A stretch of 12,598 bases of DNA from an uncultured Clostridium sp. (GCA_900551225.1 URUZ01000127.1:1-12598), one strand, 5' to 3'. Shown: positions 1-7,418, counted from the stretch's first letter. A program made the numbers and translations. The notes: a model not told the origin generated them from the sequence alone.

Positions 1-1251
1 CTGGAAATAGGCTGCCTGCCAGAGATGGGTACAGTAGAAGTCCCGGGCCAGCATGGCCATGGCTTCCCCGGTAAGGAGCTGTCTGGCGTCCGCTGTCTTT
101 GTGACCAGGGGAATCCGGCCGGCTGCCTTGATGGCGGACAAGAGGGGAGCAGCGCTCCTTCTAAAGCCCAGCACCCTTGCGTAAGGCCCATAGCCCATGG
201 CCCTGCCTGCCCCAGTCTGCCCGGCGGTGATTCCCAGAAGCACATGGAGCAGGCCGCGGCTGATGCGGGTATAGGTGTACTGCCTTGTTTTAAGCTGTCT
301 GATCCTTCCCTCCCAGCCCTGGGGGGACAGCAGCAGTTTCTGCAGCCGGTCCTCCAGCTCCTTGTTCATCCCCTCATAGTCCGCCAGGTTCCGCCCCTCC
401 TGGAGCCCGGACAGCAGCGCGTAATTCAGCAGCAGGGACAGGTCGTCCGGGAAGATAGGCAGCGCTTCCCTGAAGATGTCCATGGCGGCATCCGGCACAT
501 GGGCGGAGAGATCCACGTCCTCGCCCGCCGGCCCGCCGGCTCTGCTGCTATCTGTATCCGCCGTTGTCCCGGCGCCCTTGTCCCGACCCATTCTCAGCCT
601 TCTGCGAATAGCCGAAGCGCTGGCCATCTCCCCCTTCAGACTTTCGTCATGATACCCATTCCCCTTCCGCAGCACAGCCAAAGGCTCTAAAGGGCTGCCC
701 TGCTTCAGAATTGCCTTGCAGTATTCGAGGCCCAGAATATTGTTGGGGGTCTTAAGTGCATCTGCGGCCCCCTTGCTGACAGCCCCGCTGCCTGTACATT
801 CCAGCTGTTCCAGGGCGCGGCTTCTGGCCTGGGGCCATGTGAGGCCGCATTTCATTCCCTCCCTCAGCAGGCTGGAATAATCCGCCGGCTCTTGCTGCAG
901 ATACCGGGCAGCTTCCATCAGAAGCCCCGTATCCCCGCATTCGCTGCCGAAACACAGTGTGTCCACCACCCCAAGCCCGGTCAGCAGCGCCACGCCGCAG
1001 GCTCCGAAATCCTCGGCGCTGCCGGTGGCAAAGACCGCGGGGATCTCCAGCACCAGATCCGCGCCGCAGCTGAGCGCGGCTTTGGCTCTCAGATATTTGG
1101 AGAAAACAGCAGGCTCACCCCGCTGCACAAAATCCCCGCTCATCACCGCCACGCAGTAATCCGCCCGGGACAGGCTCCTGGCCTGCTCTATATGATATTC
1201 ATGTCCCCTGTGAAAGGGGTTGTACTCTGCTATGATTCCGGTCACTCTCAT
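1..1251 (-). CDS. tmcAL: tRNA(Met) cytidine acetate ligase TmcAL (YlbM/DUF795 family), 3' end beyond window
   Basis: TmcAL makes N4-acetylcytidine at the wobble position of elongator tRNA-Met, using acetate and ATP. The minus frame is open from the ATG at 1251 to the window edge (417 codons seen), so the C-terminus is missing. The N-terminus MRVTGIIAEYNPFHRGH carries the nucleotidyltransferase H-x-G-H motif (His14, His17), followed by MSGDFVQRGEPA. A C-terminal block, YARVLGFRRSAAPLL, is also typical of the family. An AAGGAGA ribosome site (1261-1267) lies 9 bases before the ATG. A polar, Gly/Ala/Asp-rich stretch at about residues 222-245 looks like a lineage-specific loop. The acetate-using enzyme lies in the same region as acetate kinase, which fits the family's usual neighbourhood. 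The family call is near certain; the precise activity is inherited from the B. subtilis enzyme. Confidence 0.93.
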   Translation of the reverse strand, partial: MRVTGIIAEYNPFHRGHEYHIEQARSLSRADYCVAVMSGDFVQRGEPAVFSKYLRAKAALSCGADLVLEIPAVFATGSAEDFGACGVALLTGLGVVDTLCFGSECGDTGLLMEAARYLQQEPADYSSLLREGMKCGLTWPQARSRALEQLECTGSGAVSKGAADALKTPNNILGLEYCKAILKQGSPLEPLAVLRKGNGYHDESLKGEMASASAIRRRLRMGRDKGAGTTADTDSSRAGGPAGEDVDLSAHVPDAAMDIFREALPIFPDDLSLLLNYALLSGLQEGRNLADYEGMNKELEDRLQKLLLSPQGWEGRIRQLKTRQYTYTRISRGLLHVLLGITAGQTGAGRAMGYGPYARVLGFRRSAAPLLSAIKAAGRIPLVTKTADARQLLTGEAMAMLARDFYCTHLWQAAYFQ

Positions 1252-1294
1252 ATGTGCAGTTCTCCTTCCTGGACATTACACAATGTTCCACGTC

Positions 1295-1323
1295 ATTATA
1301 TCCAAAAATCCCATAGATTACAA
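1295..1323 (-). promoter_or_regulatory. sigma-A-type promoter of tmcAL
   Basis: On the minus strand, TTGTAA (1323-1318) is followed after exactly 17 bases by a perfect TATAAT (1300-1295), about 45 bases before the tmcAL start. It begins right after the stop codon of the LysR gene, so tmcAL probably has its own promoter besides any read-through. The leader contains a small hairpin (ACATT/AATGT, 1273-1286) too weak to call a terminator. Confidence 0.65.
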
Positions 1324-2268
1324 TCAAAATCCCGGTTCCTGAACAATCCCCGGCGGGCCGAAGCGCTGCCGGATCAGATTGATAAAGTCCATATCCGCCT
1401 GCTGCAGCCGGTAATTCTTCCGGCAGGCCACAATAAATTCCACCTGGTGGGGATGGCTTCCCACAGAGAGGAATACCGGAGGCTGAAGGTAATTCTTAAA
1501 ACAGCGGATGCTGATATCAAAGGAAAATGTGAACCCAAGGCCGCGGCTTGCCAGCGCCAGGCAGGTATCGAGGCTGCGCAGCACCGTGATATCAGAGCGG
1601 ATGCGCGCTTCCCCCAGAAGCTGGCGGCTGATCCTTCCGATCCTCCACTGGGCGGCATCGTTAAGGAAGAACACCTCACCGTCCAGGTAGGATAGGTCCA
1701 GCCATGGGTATTTAAACCCCTCCCTGGGGGCGGAATACTGGATATAGGGACTGTCCGCTGCCATGCAGATCACCACTTCCTCAGTATTGATATGAAAGTA
1801 GTTGAATTCCGGGTTGCGTTCGCTCAGGGCGTACACTGCCAGGTCCACGGCCCCATTGCTCAGCGCCTGCTCCACCTCGTCCACGCTCCGCTCCAGGAAT
1901 TCGATATGATAGCCCGGATACTGGGCTTTAAATAGAGGGAGTACCTCAGGCAGCACGTAATATCCCCTGGTGGAGGTGCTGGCCAGGCTAAGCCGTCCCA
2001 TGGTCTTGTGGACTACCTGAGCCAGGGTGTGGTCCAGTCTGGACTGAAGCCGGAAGATCTCATGGCCGGTGGCCAGGAACTGTTCCCCGGCGTAGGTGGG
2101 AAACATCCGTTTGTTGATGCGCTCAAACAGCGGCGTCCCGATTTGATCTTCCAGCTTCTGCAGAAACTTGGACAGGGAGGGCTGGGAGATGTACAGTGCC
2201 TCCGCAGCCCTGGATATATTCCCATGCTGGGCAATGGCCTGGACATAGGTATAATCTCTGAAATCCAT
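1324..2268 (-). CDS. LysR-family transcriptional regulator
   Basis: Full-length LTTR of 314 residues from the chosen start. The N-terminal winged helix-turn-helix is plain: NISRAAEALYISQPSLSKFL at about residues 17-36, then the conserved GTPLFER. The rest (about 88-300) matches the periplasmic-binding-protein-like effector domain, e.g. GRLSLASTSTRGYYVLPEVL at its beginning. I chose the ATG at 2268 because MDFRDYTYVQ is the usual LTTR start, a GAAAGG lies upstream, and a likely -10 element falls on the upstream ATG at 2307. An ATG at 2280 is also possible. It is transcribed away from the hydrolase/transporter set, the classic arrangement for an LTTR controlling its divergent neighbour. The co-inducer cannot be read from sequence; a carboxylate or ester taken up by the adjacent transporter is my inference. 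Confidence 0.92.
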   Translation of the reverse strand: MDFRDYTYVQAIAQHGNISRAAEALYISQPSLSKFLQKLEDQIGTPLFERINKRMFPTYAGEQFLATGHEIFRLQSRLDHTLAQVVHKTMGRLSLASTSTRGYYVLPEVLPLFKAQYPGYHIEFLERSVDEVEQALSNGAVDLAVYALSERNPEFNYFHINTEEVVICMAADSPYIQYSAPREGFKYPWLDLSYLDGEVFFLNDAAQWRIGRISRQLLGEARIRSDITVLRSLDTCLALASRGLGFTFSFDISIRCFKNYLQPPVFLSVGSHPHQVEFIVACRKNYRLQQADMDFINLIRQRFGPPGIVQEPGF

Positions 2269-2302
2269 GGAGTATCCCATCCTTTCATTATGTTGTTCAA
2301 AA

Positions 2303-2311
2303 ATCATAACA
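2303..2311 (-). promoter_or_regulatory. Possible extended -10 promoter of the LysR gene
   Basis: Minus-strand TGTTATGAT fits an extended -10 (TGn-TATGAT) without a good -35. Transcription would start near 2296, which would exclude the upstream ATG at 2307 and support a start at 2268. Weak evidence in an AT-rich spacer. Confidence 0.35.
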
Positions 2312-2346
2312 CAATTTTTACAAGATGTATAGTTTTAAAGCATGAA

Positions 2347-2361
2347 ATTTATAGAATAAAT
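2347..2361. promoter_or_regulatory. Candidate LysR-type operator (T-N11-A dyad)
   Basis: ATTTAT-AGA-ATAAAT is a perfect 15-bp dyad. Its inner part, from T2348 to A2360, satisfies the T-N11-A pattern of LTTR boxes. It lies in the divergent spacer just upstream of the suggested -35 of the hydrolase promoter, about 40-54 bases before the expected transcription start. That is near where LTTR recognition sites usually sit. The AT-rich context means chance occurrence is possible. Confidence 0.4.
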
Positions 2362-2365
2362 ATAT

Positions 2366-2394
2366 TTTACATATACAAATCAGAATGATACACT
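2366..2394 (+). promoter_or_regulatory. Candidate promoter of the hydrolase/CitMHS/hydrolase operon
   Basis: TTTACA (2366-2371), a 17-base spacer and TACACT (2389-2394). The -35 is good and the -10 poor (4 of 6), which suits an activator-dependent promoter under the divergent LysR protein. Transcription would start near 2401, giving a leader of about 53 bases. Confidence 0.45.
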
Positions 2395-2453
2395 ACCATC
2401 ATGCTTCGAAACATAGAAAGATGTACAAAACACACATGGGAAGGAGGGGGAAT

Positions 2454-3275
2454 ATGAACAAGGGATATTTAAAGACAAGTGACCGGGCCTACATTTATTA
2501 TGAGGACCATGGCCAGGGGAAGGATGTGATTCTGCTGGTTCCGGGTCATATGTGCACTACTAAATTCTATCAGAAGAATGTGGAGTTCCTCTCAAAGACG
2601 CACCGGGTCGTGACCATGGATAACCGAGGATTCGGCAATTCATCCAAACCGCTTCACGGCAACAACATAGAACGTCACGCGGATGATATCCAGGAGCTGA
2701 TCAGCTTTTTGGGGCTGGAACAGGTGGTGCTGATCGGCTGGTCGCTGTCCGGAAGCATTGTGGTTACATACGCTCACAAGTACGGCTGCGCAAAGCTGAA
2801 GGCCCTGGGGCTTCTGGACTGCTGCCTGTTTCCGTTCTCAGCCGCAGAATGGAACTCCTACAATTCCAGGGATTACAATATGGATGACTGGAACCGGAAA
2901 TACAGGCTGTGGTACGCGGACCCGGAGACCTATGTGGACAATTTCGTCAGCCGGGTGAAGGAGGGCCTGACGCCTGAGGAGGTGCAGATGGTCAGGGAGG
3001 AGATCAAAAAGACTCCGCCGTGGATCGGGTTTGCGCTGCATACGGACTGGTGCCACACAGACTGCGCCGCGCTTCTGCCTGACATGACTGTTCCGGTGAT
3101 CATATTCAGCGGAGAGTCGAAGGGGCACAGCGCCACCATGGGAAGCTTTTATGAGACACAGGTCAGGACGTACTGTGAACATCACAGGTTTGACCGGGGA
3201 GGCCATATGCTGTTTGCAGTTGAACACGAGAAGTTCCACAGGATTTTAGAAACATTTATACAAAGGATTTCGTAA
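2454..3275 (+). CDS. Alpha/beta hydrolase (first of two in the operon)
   Basis: Protein of 273 residues with the alpha/beta-hydrolase fold order: strand VILLVPGH with the oxyanion-hole loop (25-32), VVTMDNRGFGNSSKP (52-66), nucleophile elbow IGWSLSG with Ser97, and a C-terminal RGGHMLF with His251 as the probable base. The acid is less clear: after the strand VPVIIFSG the usual G-x-x-D reads GESK, so Glu221 or another residue would have to serve. No signal peptide or membrane segment, so cytoplasmic. The ATG at 2454 is preceded by a very strong AAGGAGGGGG (2441-2450); the frame extends upstream to 2385 without a ribosome site. It is first in an operon with a CitMHS transporter (41-base gap) and a second hydrolase. 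It probably cleaves an ester, lactone or similar bond of the imported compound; the substrate is unknown. Confidence 0.88.
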   Translation: MNKGYLKTSDRAYIYYEDHGQGKDVILLVPGHMCTTKFYQKNVEFLSKTHRVVTMDNRGFGNSSKPLHGNNIERHADDIQELISFLGLEQVVLIGWSLSGSIVVTYAHKYGCAKLKALGLLDCCLFPFSAAEWNSYNSRDYNMDDWNRKYRLWYADPETYVDNFVSRVKEGLTPEEVQMVREEIKKTPPWIGFALHTDWCHTDCAALLPDMTVPVIIFSGESKGHSATMGSFYETQVRTYCEHHRFDRGGHMLFAVEHEKFHRILETFIQRIS

Positions 3276-3316
3276 CAGTCTTTTGGGGTGAAACGAACAA
3301 ATAGGAGGGTGTTAAT

Positions 3317-4627
3317 ATGTTATATGCAATTGTTGGATACGCAGTCATCTTAGTGATGATGTTTATGATTCTAAAGAGCAAAGCCACGCCGGCTTTCTGT
3401 TTCTCCGTACTGCCGGTAATCGGCGCAGTTATCTGCGGTTTTGGATTCGCCGATATTCTGGGCTTTATTGACAAGGGGATGGCCACTGTGTGGAAGACCG
3501 CCATACTGTTTATCTTCTCAGTCTGCTATTTCAGTGTGATGAACGATGCGGGGATGTTTGAACCTCTGGTGAAGGGACTCGTCAAGAAGGCCGGCAACAA
3601 CATTGTGATGATCATGGTTGCCACCAGCCTGATTGCAGTTGTGGCCCATATGGACGGCGCATGTGCCTCCACATACCTGATAACAATCCCGGTTATGCTG
3701 CCCATTTTCAAGAAAATGCGCCTGAATCCTCTGATGCTCCTGCTTCTGGTTGGATTGTCTGCTGGGGTGATGAACCTGGTTCCCTGGGGCGGCCCCACAA
3801 TCCGTGCGGCCACGGCCATTGGGATGGATGCCACGGAGCTGTGGGTTTCCATGATCCCCATGCAGATCTTCGGCCTGGTGGCCTCTGTGGCGGCGGCAGT
3901 GATCTGTGCAAAGGTAGAACAGCGCCGCCTGATGAGAGAGGGCGTGGACATCTCCAGTCTGACGGCAAAAGACGAGAATGAATCCGGCGGATCCGGTGAG
4001 GACACCAGCCTGCGCCGCCCCAAACTGTTCTGGGTAAATTTAGGCCTCACCGCAATTATCATCGCTCTTCTGGTAGAGGGAAGCATCACACCTTACCTGA
4101 TCTTCTTATTCGGAACCATGATCGCCATGGGCATCAACTATCCGGACATGAAGCTTCAGAGCAGCCTGCTGAAAAAGTACGCGCCCAGCTGTATTGACCT
4201 GACCGTTACCCTGATGGCTGCAGGTGTGTTCCTTGGGATTTTTGCCAACAGCGGAATCATCACCAGCATGGCTCAGGTTCTGATCAACCTCCTTCCCGGA
4301 TTTATGAGCAAGTACCTGTACCTGATCATGGGTGTTCTGGGCGGACCTCTTGGAATCATCATGGGACCGGACCCCTACTACTATGCGGTTATGCCCCTTG
4401 TTATTGAGACAGTTGCACCCTACGGGATCACAGCCACCCAGGTGGCCCACGCCATGCTGATCGGCGAGAACGTGGTACTCAGCGTAAGTCCCTGTGTGGC
4501 CGCCAATTACCTGGCATTCGGCATCAGCGGCATTGAACTCAACGAACACATGAAATTCTCCTTCAAATGGGAGTGGCTTGTAAGCATCCTGATGCTGATC
4601 TTTGCCGTAATGATCGGAATTGTGTAG
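3317..4627 (+). CDS. CitMHS-family carboxylate transporter
   Basis: Integral membrane protein of 436 residues, the usual length for the CitMHS (citrate-Mg2+/Ca2+:H+ symporter) family of the ion-transporter superfamily. Hydrophobic segments run through most of the chain. A central polar, charged loop at about residues 200-240 splits the two halves. Family-typical blocks are visible: HMDGACASTYLITIPVMLP in the first half and GVMNLVPWGGPTIRAA after it; GGPLGIIMGPDPYYYAVMPL in the second half resembles the matching site. AGGAGGG (3303-3309) lies 7 bases before the ATG. It sits between two alpha/beta hydrolases, 41 and 16 bases away, so the three are almost certainly one transcript. It imports an organic acid, possibly metal-complexed. 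Citrate itself is only a guess because no citrate lyase genes are adjacent. Confidence 0.88.
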   Translation: MLYAIVGYAVILVMMFMILKSKATPAFCFSVLPVIGAVICGFGFADILGFIDKGMATVWKTAILFIFSVCYFSVMNDAGMFEPLVKGLVKKAGNNIVMIMVATSLIAVVAHMDGACASTYLITIPVMLPIFKKMRLNPLMLLLLVGLSAGVMNLVPWGGPTIRAATAIGMDATELWVSMIPMQIFGLVASVAAAVICAKVEQRRLMREGVDISSLTAKDENESGGSGEDTSLRRPKLFWVNLGLTAIIIALLVEGSITPYLIFLFGTMIAMGINYPDMKLQSSLLKKYAPSCIDLTVTLMAAGVFLGIFANSGIITSMAQVLINLLPGFMSKYLYLIMGVLGGPLGIIMGPDPYYYAVMPLVIETVAPYGITATQVAHAMLIGENVVLSVSPCVAANYLAFGISGIELNEHMKFSFKWEWLVSILMLIFAVMIGIV

Positions 4628-4643
4628 AAAGAAGAGCGTGAAA

Positions 4644-5375
4644 ATGAAAGTTTTAGGTACAGCAGTTAAGAAAAAACCGGTGCTTTTATGCCTTGCCGGG
4701 AACCTGTGCAGCCCCTCTGTGTTCGACAGGATTCATGTGCCGGACGGTATGCAGAAGCTTTATCTGGACTATCTGGGACAGCCCGGCCCGTGGGATATGG
4801 AGTCTATGGGCTGGGAGGTGGTCCGCCTGCTGGACAGCTTCGCAGGAGCGCCTGTGATACTGGCAGGCTACTCCGCAGGCGGGGTGCTGGCTATCTCCAC
4901 AGCGTGCAAGGCCCCGGATCAGGTGGCTGGCCTGGTCCTGTCCAACACAGGCCCCTGCAGCATTGGCCATGGAAATCCCGGTTTTGTCCGGGAACTGCGG
5001 GAGAATTATGACAGCGAGCCCTATATGCGGAGCTTTCTATCCAGCTGTTTCTACCATCCCGTGGCAAAGGAAATGGAGGATGAGCTGTGGGCTTACACCA
5101 GAACCGTGTCCATGGAAGCCGGCTGCAGCGTTTCCCAGTCCCTGCGGGAAGTGGATTACCGTGAGTCGCTGAAGCTGTATCACAATCCTGCGGCCATCAT
5201 CCACGGCCGGCTGGACACGCGGAGGAAAATGGACAGCGTGGAGATGATCCGGTCCAGCCTGCCGCAGGCTGAAAACACTTTTCTGCAAACCGGCCACACC
5301 CCCATGTGGGAGGACCCGGAGGGGTATCAGAAGGCTCTGGACCGTCTGATCCGGCGCGTCCTGGACCGCGGCTGA
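4644..5375 (+). CDS. Alpha/beta hydrolase (second of two in the operon)
   Basis: Protein of 243 residues with a complete triad: Ser77 in AGYSAGG, Asp191 in HGRLDTRRK and His218 in QTGHTPMWEDP. LLCLAGNLCSPSVF (14-27) forms the first strand and oxyanion-hole region. No export signal is seen. The ATG at 4644 has only a weak purine-rich site (AGAAGAG) and lies 16 bases after the transporter stop; a TTG at 4620 overlapping the transporter would add eight residues. Either way the gene looks translationally coupled to the transporter. It is clearly different in sequence from the first hydrolase, so the pair is not a recent duplication; they may act on successive bonds or on different substrates. Substrate unknown. 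Confidence 0.85.
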   Translation: MKVLGTAVKKKPVLLCLAGNLCSPSVFDRIHVPDGMQKLYLDYLGQPGPWDMESMGWEVVRLLDSFAGAPVILAGYSAGGVLAISTACKAPDQVAGLVLSNTGPCSIGHGNPGFVRELRENYDSEPYMRSFLSSCFYHPVAKEMEDELWAYTRTVSMEAGCSVSQSLREVDYRESLKLYHNPAAIIHGRLDTRRKMDSVEMIRSSLPQAENTFLQTGHTPMWEDPEGYQKALDRLIRRVLDRG

Positions 5376-5407
5376 CAGGCAGAAGCCTTATAATATGTTG
5401 ACAATAT

Positions 5408-5469
5408 ATAAAAGCAGGAGTCACTGGCATATGGTATGAACACATACGTCCGGTGATTCCTGCTTTTAT
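5408..5469. terminator. Long bidirectional hairpin terminator between convergent genes
   Basis: The arms 5408-5427 and 5450-5469 pair over 20 positions, with two G-U pairs in plus-strand RNA (ATAAAAGCAGGA... against ...TCCTGCTTTTAT). Inside, GTATG-AACA-CATAC forms an apical stem. Both strands end the stem with CTGCTTTTAT, so it can stop the hydrolase operon (stop 5375) and the convergent asnB gene (stop 5480). The T-run is short (four), so efficiency is uncertain. Confidence 0.75.
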
Positions 5470-5479
5470 GCATTCATGT

Positions 5480-7330
5480 TTAAATCAACTGGATCTCATA
5501 GTGCTTCAGCCAGAAATTAACCTGAAGGATATAGGCCAGCATCTGGGGGCCTGCCATCAGCTGGCCGTACCAGGGTTTCCCATAGTCTGAAGGTCTGGCC
5601 AGAAAGGCTTCCAGCTTTTTCCTATCCAGGAACTGGAGTACAGGCGCCTGGCTGTCCTCTGTCATTTCCCTTACCCTGGACGCCAGAAGCGCCTCATATC
5701 CGGTGTCATAGGTCTTGGGATAGGGCGATTTGCGGCGGAACAGGATCTCATCGGGCAGCAGGCCGCTGGCAGACTGCCGCAGCAGGCTTTTCACAACGCC
5801 TCCTCTGGACTTCATTTCCCAGGGGACATTCCAGGCATACTCGATGATCCGGCGGTCGGCAAAGGGGACGCGGGCTTCCAGACCGGCGCTGGCGCCCGCC
5901 CGGTCCATGCGGCCCAGCAGGGTCTGCATAAACCAGCGCAGATTTAAATAGGATATTTCCCTGCGCCGTGCCTCCACCGGGTCCTCACCGGCCAGGGCCG
6001 GAGTCTCTGCCACAGAGCGTTCATAGGCTTCCCTCACATAGCTGTCCATTCCCAGATATTGGATGAAATCCTCCTTCAGCAGCACCTTTCTCGGCTCTAA
6101 ATCCATGGTCCAGGGGAAGGCGCGGGCCTCAAAGCACTCCTTTTTATGAAACCAGGGGTAGCCGCCGGAGATTTCGTCCGCACACTCTCCGGTCAGGGCC
6201 ACCCTGCTGTGCGTCTCTGTGACCAAAGAGCAGAAATGCAGCATGGAGGAGTCAATATCCCCCATGGCGGGCAGGTCGTGGGCCAGGACCGAGTCATATA
6301 GGCGGTCCGCCTGGGTCAGGCTGCTGCACTCCAGAAAATGGTGGCTGGAGCCAAGGTACTGAACCATTTTGTCCACATAGGGCCGGTCCAGGGAAGGCTG
6401 GAAGGCGTTGGGCCTGAAATATTTATCATTGTCGGTAAAGTCAAAGGAGAAGGTGTTTAACTGCCGGCCCTGTTTTTTCAGGCTTGCGGCGCAGACAGCG
6501 GACACCAGGCTGCTGTCCACTCCGCCGGACAGGAAGGTGCAGACCGGAGCATCGGACACAGTCTGGCGCAGAATGGCGTCCTGCACCAGGAAGGAGGTTT
6601 TCTCCACGGTCTTTTGGTAGCTGTCCAGGTGGGGCCGGCTCTCCAGCGTCCAGTAGCAGTGCCGGGAGACGCCGCCGGGGGAGCAGCAGAGGTAGTGTCC
6701 CGGCAGAACCTCCTCCATGCCTGTGAACACGCCGCACCCGGATGTTCTGGCCGGGCCCAGGGAAAATACTTCGTTCAGCCCGCGTTTGTCCAGCTGCGGC
6801 CGGATACCGGGGCAGGCAAATATCCCCTTTAACTGGGAGGCGAAGAGGATCTCGCCATCCCGGACCGTGTAGAACAAAGGTTTGACGCCCACCTGGTCCC
6901 GGAACAGAAACAGGCTGTTTTTAATAGGGTCCATGACGGCATAGGCAAAGACACCGTTGAGGCGTTTGACAAACTCAGGGCCGTATTCCATGTAGCCTGC
7001 CAGCACAATCTCTGCGTGGTCGGAGGTCTGAAAGGTGTGTCCGAAGGATTTCAAATCCTCCCGCAGTTCTTCCGGGTTGTAGAGCGTTCCGCAGAAGGCG
7101 GCTGCGAAGGTGAGCCCGGCTTCTGTTTTGGAGATGGGCTGATGTGGCTTGGGGCCGGCGCCCGCCCCTTCGGTATGGGCCAGCCCGCAGTGTTCCGACA
7201 GCCAGACCCCGTGATGATCCTGTTCCCGGCGGCTTTGAGCCGATGCCATGGATGACAGAATGGATTTCTTATGTAATTTATCCAGCAGATAGTGTTTATC
7301 CGGGTTGTAGAAACCAGCGATTGTACACAT
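5480..7330 (-). CDS. asnB: Asparagine synthase (AsnB/AsnO-like) with degenerate glutaminase motifs
   Basis: Protein of 616 residues with an N-terminal class II glutamine amidotransferase domain (about 1-215) and an ATP-dependent synthetase domain (about 240-600). The synthetase half is well kept: pyrophosphate loop SGGVDSS (268-274), GECADEISGG (381-390) and GLEARVPF (483-490). The glutaminase half keeps Cys2 (MCTIAGF) and the GSDxE-like TSDHAE. It lacks the family's RGPD (REQD at 35-38), the Arg of the HxRLSI motif (HTEGAG at 52-57), and the NGE of the oxyanion region (CGT at 80-82). Glutamine use may therefore be weak or lost, leaving ammonia as nitrogen donor, or another acceptor may be amidated. 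AGGAGG (7343-7338) lies 7 bases before the ATG. It is a single gene, divergent from htrA and convergent with the hydrolase operon. Confidence 0.88.
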   Translation of the reverse strand: MCTIAGFYNPDKHYLLDKLHKKSILSSMASAQSRREQDHHGVWLSEHCGLAHTEGAGAGPKPHQPISKTEAGLTFAAAFCGTLYNPEELREDLKSFGHTFQTSDHAEIVLAGYMEYGPEFVKRLNGVFAYAVMDPIKNSLFLFRDQVGVKPLFYTVRDGEILFASQLKGIFACPGIRPQLDKRGLNEVFSLGPARTSGCGVFTGMEEVLPGHYLCCSPGGVSRHCYWTLESRPHLDSYQKTVEKTSFLVQDAILRQTVSDAPVCTFLSGGVDSSLVSAVCAASLKKQGRQLNTFSFDFTDNDKYFRPNAFQPSLDRPYVDKMVQYLGSSHHFLECSSLTQADRLYDSVLAHDLPAMGDIDSSMLHFCSLVTETHSRVALTGECADEISGGYPWFHKKECFEARAFPWTMDLEPRKVLLKEDFIQYLGMDSYVREAYERSVAETPALAGEDPVEARRREISYLNLRWFMQTLLGRMDRAGASAGLEARVPFADRRIIEYAWNVPWEMKSRGGVVKSLLRQSASGLLPDEILFRRKSPYPKTYDTGYEALLASRVREMTEDSQAPVLQFLDRKKLEAFLARPSDYGKPWYGQLMAGPQMLAYILQVNFWLKHYEIQLI

Positions 7331-7351
7331 GACAATTCCTCCTCATTACTC

Positions 7352-7380
7352 TTTATAATATGCAGCATTTAAAAGCACAA
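7352..7380 (-). promoter_or_regulatory. Possible promoter of asnB
   Basis: Minus-strand TTGTGC (7380-7375), 17 bases, then TATAAA (7357-7352). The transcript would begin within about 15 bases of the start codon's ribosome site, so the leader would be very short. Tentative. Confidence 0.35.
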
Positions 7381-7404
7381 TGTTTCATTCTGAAAATACC
7401 AGTT

Positions 7405-7418
7405 TATAATTCTATAAT
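7405..7418 (+). promoter_or_regulatory. Tandem TATAAT elements upstream of htrA
   Basis: Two perfect TATAAT hexamers (7405-7410, 7413-7418) on the plus strand could be -10 elements for htrA, but neither has a convincing -35 at 16-18 bases. The leader would be about 130 bases. TATATT at 7473-7478 is a competing candidate. Confidence 0.3.

Noticed and set aside
1273..1286. ACATT/AATGT hairpin in the tmcAL leader
   Set aside because: AT-rich 5-bp stem with no T-run; expected by chance.
25..1695. Long plus-strand open frames across the tmcAL and LysR genes (25-690, 892-1695)
   Set aside because: They lie opposite well-conserved minus-strand genes, have no ribosome sites, and their translations are Gln/Pro/His-rich with no recognisable family: shadows of GC-rich coding sequence.
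2269..2307. Upstream start for the LysR protein at 2307
   Set aside because: No ribosome site, and a likely -10 element (2303-2308) overlaps it; the LTTR family begins at MDFRDYTYVQ (2268).
2385..2453. Upstream start for the first hydrolase at 2385
   Set aside because: No ribosome site, and the added 23 residues are unlike the family; the ATG at 2454 has AAGGAGGGGG just before it.
6408..7255. Plus-strand frames opposite asnB
   Set aside because: Arg/Pro-rich shadows without ribosome sites; the minus-strand product is a clear asparagine-synthase family member.
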